A DNA stretch of 64,000 nt, from the NCBI RefSeq assembly GCF_009687845.1, contig NZ_BLAD01000072.1:1-64000 (forward strand), given 5' to 3'. Position numbers and translations under genes: made by a program. The stretch is from Acrocarpospora corrugata (GTDB taxonomy: Bacteria; Actinomycetota; Actinomycetes; Streptosporangiales; Streptosporangiaceae). Below the pieces are notes generated by a model that worked only from the letters and a program-made list of their open reading frames with translations, searched no databases and was not told the origin of the DNA. Below are positions 21,957 to 31,201 of the stretch, one piece after another. Within the stretch, counting starts at the first letter, position 1; every line of letters starts with the position of its first letter.

Positions 21957-24900
21957 TCAGTGTTGGGCCATGTCGACGAAGCGGCTGTAGTGGCCCTGGA
22001 AGGCGACGGTGACGGTGGCGGTGGGGCCGTTTCGGTGTTTGGCGACGATTAGGTCGGCTTCGCCGGCGCGGGGGGATTCGCGCTCGTAGGCGTCTTCGCG
22101 GTGGAGCAGGATGACCATGTCCGCGTCCTGCTCGATGCTGTTGTGTACGGAGACGCCGTTGGCGACGAAGTTGTGTGTGCCGAGAACCGTGGCGTCGTAG
22201 ACGGTTTGCTCGCCGAGCGCCACGACGGACTCGATCTCGTCCCAGAAGATGTCGTTGGTCGCCGTGATTTCCAGATCCTCGCGGTCGAGAATGGCGACCA
22301 TCCGACCCAGCGCACTGCTCCCCTGCGTCGGGGCTGATGGGCTCCCATCCGGCTGGACCAGCATGTCGCGCACCTCATCCCAGACTCCCTGGGCCAACCT
22401 CGCAGGATCGGTCGTCTTGACCCTGCGCCTGAGCTCTCTCACGCACCTGTCGGCCGCCGCACCCGACATCCCGACGTCCTCAAGAAATCGGAGCTGATTC
22501 TCCAAACCCAAGACCGTCAGTTCACAGGCGTGGGCGGTCATCGTGATCCGGGTCATCACGTTGAACCTCAGCAAGACCCTCGCGAGATCATCTACCTGCC
22601 GCCGATTCCCGGACGCGAAGCAAATCCGCGCCTCGCCACGACTCACGTCGTCCGAAAACGCCTGCTCATCGGCCGTTAGGCCCGCACACGACTGCCCGCT
22701 GTCGGCAAATGCCGTCTGCACGTCCCATCGGATTTCGCCGCCCCCGGCCCATAGCTGCCGGATGAACGCGGCGAGCTGCGTCTTGCGTAGGCCGAAGACG
22801 CCCTGAGGCAAGCCTTGGTCATCGGCTAGGGAGAGCCGCTGCGGCGGCACGAATTCCGTGTTTTCCAGTGGGGGTGGCACGTGGCGGGGAACGGCCACTC
22901 GGGTGCCTGGAGGGAGGTCGCCGACCGGGTGCCAGCCGTCGTACGTGAGGAAGGGATGGTTGGGGGTGGCTTCGAGTTCGCGGCCCGAGCGGAGGTGTAT
23001 TCGGTAGACGGGCTTGATGCCGCTGGGGAAGACGTGGGTCATCGTGCGGGGGACGAGTTTGAGGCGGTCGTCGAGGGACCAGACGGGGATGTCGCGGGTC
23101 CCGGAGTCGAGCAGTTCGCCGAGGGTCGATTCGGCGCCGGTGTCGGCGCGGAGGATTCGGGTGCCGGCGGTGAGGCAGCCGGATTCGCGGAGGTCGGAGA
23201 CGGCGGGGCGCTTGTCGGTTCGCTGTTCGGGACCACGGTTGAGCTGGGAGATGGCGATCACGGGGACCTCCAGCTCCTTGGCGAGGAGCTTGAGCGCGCG
23301 GGACAGCTCGGAGACTTCCTGCTGGCGGCTCTCGGTCTTCTTGGGCGAGCTCATCAGCTGGAGGTAGTCGACGATGACGAACTTCAGGTCGTGCCGCTGC
23401 TTGAGACGCCGGCACTTGGCCCGGATCTCCATCATGGACATGTTGGGGGAGTCGTCGATGAACAGGGGCGCCTCCGCGACCTCCCCCATCCGCCGAGCCA
23501 TCCGAGTCCAGTCGTCGTCGTTCATCAACCCGGACCGCATCGTGTGCAACGCCACCCGCGCCTCCGCCGAAAGCAGCCGCATCGTGATCTCATTACGCGA
23601 CATTTCCAGCGAGAAGATCACCGTGGTCAGCCCATGCTTGATCGCCGCAGAACGCGCGAAATCCAGACCCAGAGTGCTGTTGTGGGTGGGAACACACGAC
23701 CTGCTCGCCAGATACATGTGATCGGCGTTGTCCACCTCGACACAACGCACCGGGCGGGACGGAACACGCCGGACATCCACGATGTACCGAAGACGAGTCG
23801 CCGGCTGTGTCCCGCCCACCTGCCTGACGGCCTTGCGAGGCAGCCGGAAGACCACTTCCGACGTGGTGAAGTTGATCAGGTAGCAGACCGTCGACTCAGC
23901 CGTTTCCCCCCTCACCTGCTTCGTGCGCATGGTCGCCTTGAAGCCCAGGCTGAGGATGAGTTCATGCACGTCCCGCGCCAGCCGCTCGCTGGTCACCGCG
24001 AACTGGATCCTGCCTCTCCGGCTCACGTACCCATCCGAGTCCAGGAGACCGGCCAACAGCGCCCGCCGCTGTCGTACGGATGCCCGCATGAAAACCGAAG
24101 GAATGTGCTTGTTACCCAAAACCCCCAGACCACACAAGATCCCCTGCACCGAACCACTCGACGGCAGAAGCAGCTGGTAGGACACCGACGATCCGACCGG
24201 AACGACCCGCAGCCCCTCGGCCTCCAGCGTGGCCACGATCTCCGGGTCAACGGTGGTGATACGCGCACTGGCACTCGCTCCGTCCCCGAGCCAGACCCCC
24301 AGCGCGTACGGCGAGAGCGGAAGATCACGTTCTGGCAGATCGAAGGCCGCGGCTACCTCGACCGCGTGATTGGGCCGCTGGTCGCACCGCAGCGTGGCCG
24401 CGATCTCCTCGGTGGTGACAACGGACGCGGTGATCACCGCATCCTTGGGCCGTACAACCCGCTTCAACAGCGCCGAGAAGAGCTGATCCGCCGGATACGC
24501 AGGCACCTTCCACTCGTAACTCGGCCCACCCAGGGCCACCGGCACCTTCGCGACCGTGCCGATCTCCCGCTGAACGGTATGCAGGACGTTCCTGAACTCC
24601 GTGCCCACGACGGCCATCGCGTCCCGGTGCGTGAGCAGCCGGTCAGGCTCCCGCAGCGCGTCTCTGACCCGCTGAATGGAGCCCTCACTCCAGCTGTTCT
24701 CCGAAGCCTGGCCACGCTTGGCTCGGGTGCTCGTCCGCCACTGGTGCCCGCCATCCGCGACGATCACCGTGCCGTCGCTGAACTCCACCTCGTAGCAGGG
24801 ACGGTCGTTCATGACCTCGGTCGCGGCCGTCACCCTGGTCGGCTTGCCGTCCGCGCCGATCAGCTGATCGCCGACCTGGACCTCGCCCATGGTCGTCCAC

Positions 24901-25616
24901 CCCGTCGGAGTCGGGAGTGGCGTATCCAGGGCCAGCGCCTTTCCGATGGCGGGGCGGGCGGCGACGACGATCATCTGGCCGGGGTGGAGGCCGTTCGTCA
25001 GGGCGTCGAGGTCCTGGAATCCCGTGGGGACGCCGACCATCTGGCCGCCGCGGCTGCCGATGGCCTCGATCTCGTCCAGGGCGGCGGGCATGATCTCGGA
25101 GAGGGGGAGGTAGTCCTCGGTGGTGCGGCGTTCGGTGACCTTGTAGATCTCGGCTTGGGCGCGGTCGACGAGGTCGTCCACCTCTTCGTTCTGGCCGCCG
25201 TAGCCGTAGGAGACGATTCGGGTGCCCGCTTCGATCAGGCGGCGGAGCACGGCCTGTTCGCGGACGATCTTGGCGTAGTAGCCGGCGTTGGCCGCGGTGG
25301 GGACGACCACGGTGAGGGTGTGCAGGTAGGCGCCGCCGCCGACCTTCGCCACGTCGCCGCGGCGCTGGAGTTCGTCGAACACGGTGACGGCGTCGGCGGG
25401 GTCCCCCCGCCCATACAGGTCGGTGACGACCTCGTAGACGATCTGGTGGGCCGGCCGGTAGAAATCGTCGGAGCGAAGGACCTCGACCACGTCGGCGATC
25501 GCGTCCTTGGAGATGAGCATGCCACCGAGGACCGACTGCTCGGCCTCGATGTTGTTCGGCGGGGTTCGCTCGAACGAAGGCTCGGAGGGCCCTCCAGAAA
25601 AGTCGACAACACTCAT
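21957..25616 (-). CDS. dnaB: replicative DNA helicase DnaB interrupted by two inteins
   Basis: A 1219-residue precursor in one frame. Extein parts are residues 1-226, 647-813 and 1160-1219, which join to a 453-residue DnaB of normal length. The N-domain begins TPPNNIEAEQSVLGGML; the RecA-type core has Walker A ARPAIGK-ST (split by intein 1), the FSLEMS motif, Walker B VIVDYLQLMS and the SQLNRGPEQR loop. The C-terminus is conserved through IVAKHRNGPTATV. Helicase activity requires both inteins to splice. ATG 25616 begins MSVVDFSGG. The upstream region holds a DnaA-box cluster. Rpl/ssb genes and a MATE exporter lie nearby, as in other actinobacteria. Confidence 0.96.
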   Translation of the reverse strand: MSVVDFSGGPSEPSFERTPPNNIEAEQSVLGGMLISKDAIADVVEVLRSDDFYRPAHQIVYEVVTDLYGRGDPADAVTVFDELQRRGDVAKVGGGAYLHTLTVVVPTAANAGYYAKIVREQAVLRRLIEAGTRIVSYGYGGQNEEVDDLVDRAQAEIYKVTERRTTEDYLPLSEIMPAALDEIEAIGSRGGQMVGVPTGFQDLDALTNGLHPGQMIVVAARPAIGKALALDTPLPTPTGWTTMGEVQVGDQLIGADGKPTRVTAATEVMNDRPCYEVEFSDGTVIVADGGHQWRTSTRAKRGQASENSWSEGSIQRVRDALREPDRLLTHRDAMAVVGTEFRNVLHTVQREIGTVAKVPVALGGPSYEWKVPAYPADQLFSALLKRVVRPKDAVITASVVTTEEIAATLRCDQRPNHAVEVAAAFDLPERDLPLSPYALGVWLGDGASASARITTVDPEIVATLEAEGLRVVPVGSSVSYQLLLPSSGSVQGILCGLGVLGNKHIPSVFMRASVRQRRALLAGLLDSDGYVSRRGRIQFAVTSERLARDVHELILSLGFKATMRTKQVRGETAESTVCYLINFTTSEVVFRLPRKAVRQVGGTQPATRLRYIVDVRRVPSRPVRCVEVDNADHMYLASRSCVPTHNSTLGLDFARSAAIKHGLTTVIFSLEMSRNEITMRLLSAEARVALHTMRSGLMNDDDWTRMARRMGEVAEAPLFIDDSPNMSMMEIRAKCRRLKQRHDLKFVIVDYLQLMSSPKKTESRQQEVSELSRALKLLAKELEVPVIAISQLNRGPEQRTDKRPAVSDLRESGCLTAGTRILRADTGAESTLGELLDSGTRDIPVWSLDDRLKLVPRTMTHVFPSGIKPVYRIHLRSGRELEATPNHPFLTYDGWHPVGDLPPGTRVAVPRHVPPPLENTEFVPPQRLSLADDQGLPQGVFGLRKTQLAAFIRQLWAGGGEIRWDVQTAFADSGQSCAGLTADEQAFSDDVSRGEARICFASGNRRQVDDLARVLLRFNVMTRITMTAHACELTVLGLENQLRFLEDVGMSGAAADRCVRELRRRVKTTDPARLAQGVWDEVRDMLVQPDGSPSAPTQGSSALGRMVAILDREDLEITATNDIFWDEIESVVALGEQTVYDATVLGTHNFVANGVSVHNSIEQDADMVILLHREDAYERESPRAGEADLIVAKHRNGPTATVTVAFQGHYSRFVDMAQH
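22140..23177 (-). other. DnaB intein 2: class 1, eroded endonuclease
   Basis: Residues 814-1159 (346 aa) lie between DLRESG and SIEQDADMV, the site used by the mycobacterial DnaB intein. The start CLTAGTRILRADTGAES, the block B ATPNHPF with His887, and the end FVANGVSVHN before Ser1160 are all intact, so standard splicing should work. The endonuclease part seems reduced: I see only one degenerate second-motif-like stretch (FIRQLWAGGGEIRW, 951-964) and no first LAGLIDADG motif. It is probably splicing-competent but non-homing. Confidence 0.85.
23679..24938 (-). other. DnaB intein 1: class 3-type, in the P-loop, with LAGLIDADG endonuclease
   Basis: Residues 227-646 of the precursor (420 aa) lie between Lys and Ser of the Walker A motif. 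The intein starts with Ala, not Cys or Ser. It has His291 and Trp293 in GGHQWRT (block B), Cys625 in RPVRCVEVDN (block F) and Thr644 before His-Asn at the end. That Trp-Cys-Thr set is the hallmark of class 3 inteins, in which the internal block F cysteine starts splicing. Two LAGLIDADG-type motifs, LGVWLGDG (439-446) and LLAGLLDSDG (519-528), are both present, so the homing endonuclease could be active. Confidence 0.9.
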
Positions 25617-25873
25617 GGCAACCCGACACCCAAAAGCCGCAAAACACCAAGCCGCGCGGGCCGCCCAGCAGACGGCCCCACCAAGAACGGCCTAACAGGA
25701 TCTATCGAGACAGGACGCAACATGTGATCTGGTGGCGCGTTGTCGTAGCGGCTGCCTATCCGATCGGTCATGCGTCCCCCTCCACTTCGGCCGCACCACC
25801 CCCAGTTGTAGAGGACCGGTCTGACAGTTTCCCGGGTTGTGAGGCAACCGGCAACGAAGCCTGCCGACAGACC

Positions 25874-26001
25874 TGTGGATAAGGTGTGCACTTCTGCCGC
25901 CAGGGTGTGGGAACCCTGGGGACGAGCCTGGGGATAACCTGTCCACAGGCTGTGGATAATGGCTGTGACCTGCGGAAACAATATCCACCGGCTGTGGAAG
26001 A
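25874..26001. promoter_or_regulatory. cluster of DnaA-box-like sites upstream of dnaB
   Basis: Perfect TTATCCACA boxes occur on the minus strand at 25882-25874 and 25959-25951. Near matches are CTGTCCACA at 25939-25947, ATATCCACC at 25981-25989 and TCTTCCACA at 26001-25993. The pair at 25940-25959 is head-to-head with no gap. Together they form at least five candidate boxes in 128 bp between dnaB and the MATE gene, suggesting DnaA control of dnaB. It lacks an evident AT-rich unwinding element, so I do not call it an origin. Confidence 0.65.
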
Positions 26002-26091
26002 AAGAAAGTCGGGACACCGAGAGGAACCCGTCCGATATGTCCCCTTTAGCGACCTTATGGATGATCTTGCAGTAAGTAGCACAATAGGCCC

Positions 26092-27399
26092 ATGCCGCTT
26101 ACCCACAGCGAAAGGCGGGCCACCGACCGGGAGATCCTCCGGCTCGCGGTGCCCGCGTTCGCGGCCCTGGTCGCCGAACCCCTGTTCCTCCTCACCGACT
26201 ACGCCATCGTCGGACGGCTGGGGACAGGTGCGGTGGGCGCGCTCAGCGTGGCGGGGACGATCATGGCCACGATCGTGAACGTGTGCGTCTTCCTCGCGTA
26301 CGGGACGACGGCCGCCGTGGCCAGGCAGGTCGGGGCGGGCAACCATCGGCAGGCCGTACAGCGCGGGATGGACGGGCTGTGGCTGGCGGCGGCGATCGGG
26401 GTGGCCGTGGTGGCGGTCTGCTGGCCGCTCGCACCGGGGCTGGTACGGCTGATCGACGCGCCGCCCGAAGTCACCGCGGACGCCATCACGTACCTGCGGA
26501 TCAGCCTGGTCGGGACGCCGATGATGCTGATCGTGCTGGCGGGGACCGGCGTGCTGCGCGGATTACAGGACACGGTCACGCCGCTGGTGGTCTCGGTGGG
26601 CGGGTTCGCGCTGAATGCCGGGTTGAACGCCTGGTTCGTGCTGGGGCTCGGCTGGGGGCTGGCGGGGTCGGCCTGGGGGACGGTGCTCGCGCAGACGCTG
26701 GCGGCGGGGGCGTACCTGATCGTGGTCGTGCGTGGCGCGCGGCGGATGGGGGCCTCGCTGCGGCCGGACCCGGTGGGCATCAAGGCGTCGGGGACGGCGG
26801 GGATCGCGCTGCTGATCCGTACCGTGTGCCTGCGGATCGTGCTGGTGGCGGCCACCGTGATCGCGGCCAGGATGGGCGTCGCCGAGGTCGCCGCGCACGG
26901 GATCACCACGCAGCTGTGGACATTGCTGGCGTTCGCTCTGGACGCGATCGCCATCGCGGGTCAGGCCCTCACCGGGAAGCTGCTCGGCGCGGGGGATGTG
27001 GTGGGGGCGCGGCAGGTGACCGGGCGCATGGTGCTGTGGGGTGTCGGCGGCGGCGTGCTGCTGGGGCTGATCGTGATCGGCTGCCGTCCGCTCGTTCCCG
27101 GCATCTTCCACGCCGAGCCGGCGGTGGCGGCTCATCTGGGCGCGATGTTGTGGGTGGTCGCGGCGTTCCAGCCGGTCTCGGGTGTCGTCTTCGTCCTGGA
27201 TGGTGTGCTCATCGGCGCCGGCGACCAGCGCTACCTGGCCTGGGCCGGTGCGATCACCACGGTCACGTATCTGCCGTTTGCCCTGATGGCGGGCAGTCTG
27301 GTGGGGCTCTGGCTGGCTTTCGGGGTGTGGATGCTGGCCCGCCTGGTGACGCTGGGGCTGCGCGCGCGGGGCGACGCCTGGATGGTGAGCGGCGCCTGA
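26092..27399 (+). CDS. MATE-family efflux transporter
   Basis: A 435-residue, twelve-helix Na+ or H+ coupled exporter. The start MPLTHSERRATDREILRLAV leads to VPAFAALVAEPLFLLTDYAI, the conserved first-helix MATE motif, and VGRLGTGAVGALSVAGTIMA. The second half repeats the pattern (RMGVAEVAAHGITTQLW, ALDAIAIAGQALTGKLLGAG). ATG 26092 lacks a ribosome binding site. A MATE gene beside dnaB is common in actinobacteria. Substrate unknown; drugs or cationic metabolites are typical. Confidence 0.92.
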   Translation: MPLTHSERRATDREILRLAVPAFAALVAEPLFLLTDYAIVGRLGTGAVGALSVAGTIMATIVNVCVFLAYGTTAAVARQVGAGNHRQAVQRGMDGLWLAAAIGVAVVAVCWPLAPGLVRLIDAPPEVTADAITYLRISLVGTPMMLIVLAGTGVLRGLQDTVTPLVVSVGGFALNAGLNAWFVLGLGWGLAGSAWGTVLAQTLAAGAYLIVVVRGARRMGASLRPDPVGIKASGTAGIALLIRTVCLRIVLVAATVIAARMGVAEVAAHGITTQLWTLLAFALDAIAIAGQALTGKLLGAGDVVGARQVTGRMVLWGVGGGVLLGLIVIGCRPLVPGIFHAEPAVAAHLGAMLWVVAAFQPVSGVVFVLDGVLIGAGDQRYLAWAGAITTVTYLPFALMAGSLVGLWLAFGVWMLARLVTLGLRARGDAWMVSGA

Positions 27400-27677
27400 C
27401 GGAACCCACGCAGCTTTGGGCCGAAATCGCACAAACATGCGACCGTAGATGTGAATAACGGAATCTAGTTCGGCCAATCAAGACCGTTTAAGGCACCCGG
27501 CGACCGTAACCATAGCTGGTGAGTATGGCCAGTCCAGCCTCCGTACCAGCACAAACAGTTCAACTTCATAACATGTCGAATAAATGACGCGAGGGTAGTG
27601 ATTTGGGCCCTTGTCGGCAGTAGTTAGATGAGGCACTGTTGCCTACGGTCTTGCCTCTGCCGATTGATTGGCCTGTC

Positions 27678-29192
27678 GTGTCTTCTGTACGCCAGCCCAC
27701 GTCGACCTCCGTGCTCCGTCGCATGCCCGCGACGGAGGCCACCGTGCTGCGTACCGCGGGTCTGCGGGAGATTTACACCCGCAATGACCTGATCGTGCTC
27801 GGTCTGGGTGTCATGATCGGTGCGGGCATATTCAGCATCGCCGGTAGACAGGCCGCCAGCATGGCCGGTCCCGGCGTCATCCTCTCGTTCATGATCGCCG
27901 GGATCACCAGCCTGCTGGCCGCGATCTGCTACGCCGAACTGTGTTCCACGATGCCGGTGTCCGGCAGCGCGTACACCTACACGTACGTCATTTTCGGCGA
28001 AGTATGGGCCTGGGTCATCGGCTGGTCGCTGATCCTGGAGATGGAGCTGGCCGCCGCCGTGGTGGCCCGGGTGTGGTCGCTCTACTTCACCGAGATGCTC
28101 AAAGAGTTCGGCATCGCCGTACCCGAACTGCTGAGCCGGCCAGAGGGTTTCGACCTGTTCACCCTGCTCATCCTGACCACGCTCACCGGAATCGTGGCAT
28201 TCAACGCGAAGGTCGGCCTGCGCGCCCTGTGGGTCATGGTCTCCGCCAAGCTGGTGGGCATCTCGGCGGTCATCATCATCGGGTCGCTGCACTTCACCGC
28301 CAGCAACATCGCCCAGATCCCGGTCGACCCTGCGCCGCTGGTGGCCGACGCGGACACGCTGCACTCGACCGTCTTCGGCCTGCTCATCGGCGAGACCCAC
28401 GCGTTCGGCTGGTTCGGGATCCTGGCGGCCACTCCCGCCATCGCCTTCGCCTATCTCGGCTTCGACATCGTCACCACGGCGGCCGAGGAGACCAAGGACG
28501 CGACTCGGACCGTTCCGCAGGGCATGATCCGGGCGCTGGCCACGGCGACCCTGATCTACATCTCGGTGGCCATCGTCATGATCGGCATGGTGACGTACTC
28601 GAAGATCTCGCTGGGCGCGCCGCTCGCGGACGCGTTCCGGCTGGTCGGCGAGACCTTCATGGTGCATGTGATCAACATCACCGCGGTGCTGGGGCTCACC
28701 ACCGTCGTGTTCGTGCTGCTGGTCGGGCAGACCCGGGTGGTCTTCGCGATGGCCCGCGACGGGCTGCTGCCCACCCGGCTGGCCAAGCTCAGCGGCTCGC
28801 ACCGCACCCCCGCCACCGCGACCCTGTTCATCGGCGCGGTCGCGATCCTGCTGGCCGAGTTCGTCCCGGTCCTTACCCTGGAACAGCTGGTCGTGATCGG
28901 CACGCTCTTCGCGTTCATGATCGTGTCAGCCGGTGTGATCACCATGCGGCGGCGGATGCCCGACCTGCCGCGCGGCTTCAAAGTCCCGATGTCCCCGCTG
29001 ATCCCCGCCCTGTCCATCGTGGCCACCCTGTGGCTGATGCTGAACCTGCAGGTCATCACCTGGCTGTACTTCATGCTCTGGATGGCCGTCGGCGTGCTCG
29101 TCTACCAGTTGTACGGCCGAAGGCACAGCGCCCTGGCCCCCACCATCGGCCGCCACCGCCGCCCGCCACCCAAACACACCACCCAGGTATGA
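27678..29192 (+). CDS. APC-family amino acid permease
   Basis: A membrane protein of about 504 residues with twelve helices. The first-helix signature LIVLGLGVMIGAGIFSIAG is the substrate and ion site of APC transporters, followed by VILSFMIAGITSLLAAICYA and SGSAYTYTYVIFGEVWAWVI. IAFAYLGFDIVTTAAEETKD is helix six, also diagnostic. Basic or branched amino acids are likely substrates; specificity is unclear. Start choice is uncertain: GTG 27678, ATG 27723 and TTG 27639 are all in frame. The 278 bp before it (27400-27677) is AT-richer and holds no gene I can support. Confidence 0.9.
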   Translation: MSSVRQPTSTSVLRRMPATEATVLRTAGLREIYTRNDLIVLGLGVMIGAGIFSIAGRQAASMAGPGVILSFMIAGITSLLAAICYAELCSTMPVSGSAYTYTYVIFGEVWAWVIGWSLILEMELAAAVVARVWSLYFTEMLKEFGIAVPELLSRPEGFDLFTLLILTTLTGIVAFNAKVGLRALWVMVSAKLVGISAVIIIGSLHFTASNIAQIPVDPAPLVADADTLHSTVFGLLIGETHAFGWFGILAATPAIAFAYLGFDIVTTAAEETKDATRTVPQGMIRALATATLIYISVAIVMIGMVTYSKISLGAPLADAFRLVGETFMVHVINITAVLGLTTVVFVLLVGQTRVVFAMARDGLLPTRLAKLSGSHRTPATATLFIGAVAILLAEFVPVLTLEQLVVIGTLFAFMIVSAGVITMRRRMPDLPRGFKVPMSPLIPALSIVATLWLMLNLQVITWLYFMLWMAVGVLVYQLYGRRHSALAPTIGRHRRPPPKHTTQV

Positions 29193-29193
29193 C

Positions 29194-29232
29194 GAACGGC
29201 CCCCCGCCTTGATAGCGAGGGGCCGTTCGTTT
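29194..29232. terminator. bidirectional terminator between the permease gene and rplI
   Basis: GAACGGCCCC (29194-29203) pairs with GGGGCCGTTC (29219-29228), followed by GTTTGG on the plus strand. It separates convergent genes. Confidence 0.8.
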
Positions 29233-29238
29233 GGGAGA

Positions 29239-29685
29239 TCAGTTGGCGAGAACCTCGACGTCGAGGGTCGCGGAGACCTCGGGGTGCAGCTTGACGCTGA
29301 CCTTGTGCGAGCCGGTGCTCTTGATCGGGTTGCCGATCTCGATGCGGCGGCGGTCCAGCAGCGGGCCGCCGGCGGCCTTCACCGCGTCGGCGATGTCGCC
29401 GGTGGTGACCGAACCGAACAGGCGGCCGGAGTCGCCCGCCTTGGTCTTCAGCTTCACCTTGAGCGCGCCGAGCTGGCCGGCGACCTCCTTGGCGGTGCCG
29501 AGGTCACGGATCTCGCGGGCGTCGCGGGCCTTCTTGATGGAGGCGATCTGCGACTCGGCGCCACGCGTCCAGCGGATCGCGAAGCTGCGCGGGATCAGGT
29601 AGTTACGGCCGTAGCCGTCCTTGACCTCGACGACGTCACCCGGAGCGCCGAGACCGGAGACCTCAGTGGTGAGAATGAGCTTCAT
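29239..29685 (-). CDS. rplI: 50S ribosomal protein L9
   Basis: A 148-residue L9 with the N-terminal rRNA-binding domain [19 protein letters not shown] and [15 protein letters not shown], a long connecting helix (about residues 43-75) and the C-terminal domain [16 protein letters not shown]. The initiating ATG follows GGGGACTCAGCC. Last gene of the rpsF-ssb-rpsR-rplI operon; a bidirectional terminator follows. Confidence 0.97.
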   Translation of the reverse strand: MKLILTTEVSGLGAPGDVVEVKDGYGRNYLIPRSFAIRWTRGAESQIASIKKARDAREIRDLGTAKEVAGQLGALKVKLKTKAGDSGRLFGSVTTGDIADAVKAAGGPLLDRRRIEIGNPIKSTGSHKVSVKLHPEVSATLDVEVLAN

Positions 29686-29702
29686 GGCTGAGTCCCCTTT
29701 CC

Positions 29703-29939
29703 TTAGCGCGCGGTGCTCGTGTATGGCAGCAGGGCCATCTCACGGGCGTTCTTGATAGCGGTCGCCACGTCGCGCTGGTGCTGGGTGCAGTTGCCCGTCA
29801 CCCGGCGAGCACGGATCTTGCCGCGGTCGGAGATGAACTTCCGCAGCAGCGCCGTGTCCTTGTAGTCGACGTAGGAGATCTTGTCGTGGCAGAACAGGCA
29901 AACCTTTTTCTTGGGCTTGCGCAGTGCCGGCTTGGCCAT
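29703..29939 (-). CDS. rpsR: 30S ribosomal protein S18 (zinc-type)
   Basis: A 78-residue S18. It begins [20 protein letters not shown] with a CxxC pair and has a later Cys in [20 protein letters not shown], so this is the zinc-binding form rather than the zinc-independent paralogue many actinobacteria also carry. ATG 29939 follows AAAGGAGCACCACG, a strong ribosome binding site; an upstream in-frame start would add nine atypical residues. Third gene of the operon. Confidence 0.96.
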   Translation of the reverse strand: MAKPALRKPKKKVCLFCHDKISYVDYKDTALLRKFISDRGKIRARRVTGNCTQHQRDVATAIKNAREMALLPYTSTAR

Positions 29940-30009
29940 CGTGGTGCTCCTTTCAGAGCCCCGCACAACGCGGGAATGGTCGCTCGGTTATGGATGTGTG
30001 GGTGAAGGC

Positions 30010-30609
30010 TTAGAAGGGCGGTTCGTCGCTGAAGTCGCCGCCGCCGAAGCCACCGCTGCCGCCCTGCTGGCCGCCGAAGCCGCCACCACCGCCGCCTTGG
30101 TAGCCACCGCCGCCGCCACCGCCCTGGCCGCCGCCGCCGAAACCGCCGCCGCTGGGCGGGGACGGAGACGCGGAGGCCCAGGGGTCGTTGGCCGGGCCGC
30201 CGCCGAAGCCGCCGCCCCCACCGCCACCGCCGCCGCCTTGCCGCGCGGTCTTGTTGACCTTCGCGGTGGCGTTGCGCAGCGAGGGACCGACTTCGTCGAC
30301 CTCGACCTCGTAGACCGTGCGCTTCTCGCCTTCTTTGGTCTCATACGACCGTTGGCGCAGCCGTCCCTGCACGATGACCCGCATGCCACGCTGCAGGCTC
30401 TCGGCGACGTTCTCCGCCGCCTGCCGCCACACGTTGCAGGTCAGGAACAGACCTTCGCCGTCTTTCCACTCGTTGGTCGTCTTGTCGAGGAACCGCGGAG
30501 TGGACGCGATGCGGAACCGGGCCACGGCTTGCCCCGTCGGGGTGAAGCGCAGCTCCGGGTCGTCGACAAGATTGCCGACGATCGTGATTGTTGTGTCGCC
30601 TGCTGCCAT
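30010..30609 (-). CDS. ssb: single-stranded DNA-binding protein
   Basis: A 199-residue SSB. The OB-fold begins [20 protein letters not shown] and includes [19 protein letters not shown] and VNVWRQAAE-type contacts ([16 protein letters not shown]). A Gly-rich flexible linker follows (poly-Gly runs from about residue 125), and the acidic tip DFSDEPPF recruits partner proteins. ATG 30609 (MAAGDTT) is chosen. It lies between rpsF and rpsR in the usual operon order. Confidence 0.96.
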   Translation of the reverse strand: MAAGDTTITIVGNLVDDPELRFTPTGQAVARFRIASTPRFLDKTTNEWKDGEGLFLTCNVWRQAAENVAESLQRGMRVIVQGRLRQRSYETKEGEKRTVYEVEVDEVGPSLRNATAKVNKTARQGGGGGGGGGGFGGGPANDPWASASPSPPSGGGFGGGGQGGGGGGGYQGGGGGGFGGQQGGSGGFGGGDFSDEPPF

Positions 30610-30741
30610 CGGTCGCTTTCGCCTTCCTATCCCGCCAGCCAAGCCGTCAGTCGCTCAGAGTACGGGCCCGGTACGACAATTTCGTGGGCTTCCCGTGGAC
30701 TCCTGTGCGCCCTTCGGCCGGCCGTCAGGGACCAATGTTCG

Positions 30742-31032
30742 TCAGTGGAGCTCGGGGCGGAGAACCTTGGTGCGAAGGATGCCCTCGTTCAGGTTGAGCT
30801 GACGGTCCAGCTCCTTGATCGTGGCAGGCTCGGCGGTGATGTCGACGACGGCGTAGATGCCCTCGGACTTCTTGTCGATGTCGTAGGACAGCCGGCGGCG
30901 GCCCCAGACGTCTACCTTCTCCACGGTGCCGCCATCATTGCGCACGACCGTAAGGAACTGGTCGAGCGAGGGCGTCACGGTGCGCTCATCGAGGGACGGG
31001 TCGAGGATGACCATCATCTCGTAACGACGCAT
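30742..31032 (-). CDS. rpsF: 30S ribosomal protein S6
   Basis: A 96-residue S6. It begins [19 protein letters not shown] and has the conserved [18 protein letters not shown] and the tail [15 protein letters not shown] 31032 follows AGAGGAGGTTGG. It heads the rpsF-ssb-rpsR-rplI operon, so the promoter lies in 31033-31200, which is otherwise without genes. Confidence 0.97.
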   Translation of the reverse strand: MRRYEMMVILDPSLDERTVTPSLDQFLTVVRNDGGTVEKVDVWGRRRLSYDIDKKSEGIYAVVDITAEPATIKELDRQLNLNEGILRTKVLRPELH

Positions 31033-31201
31033 GCGGAATCCAACCTCCTCTGGACTCTTGCGGTCACGACGATTTGCCGTGACAGGAGGACGCTGCGGTT
31101 CGTGCGGGTGATCACACGCACTTACCAGACGCAGCCGAATAAGGCTACCAGGGCCGGGATTGTGCACCGGCCCTGACGGGAATCCTTAGCGGGGAGAGGG
31201 G

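Noticed and set aside
22881-25727. Plus-strand open frame of about 950 codons opposite dnaB
   Set aside because: It is the antisense of conserved dnaB and intein codons and has no recognisable domains; GC-rich third positions create it.
25700-26090. Replication origin at the DnaA-box cluster
   Set aside because: No adjacent dnaA/dnaN, only about five boxes and no long AT-rich unwinding stretch; more likely promoter control of dnaB.
27400-27677. Riboswitch before the APC permease
   Set aside because: I looked for conserved ydaO, lysine or SAM-type cores and saw none; the region is simply AT-richer.
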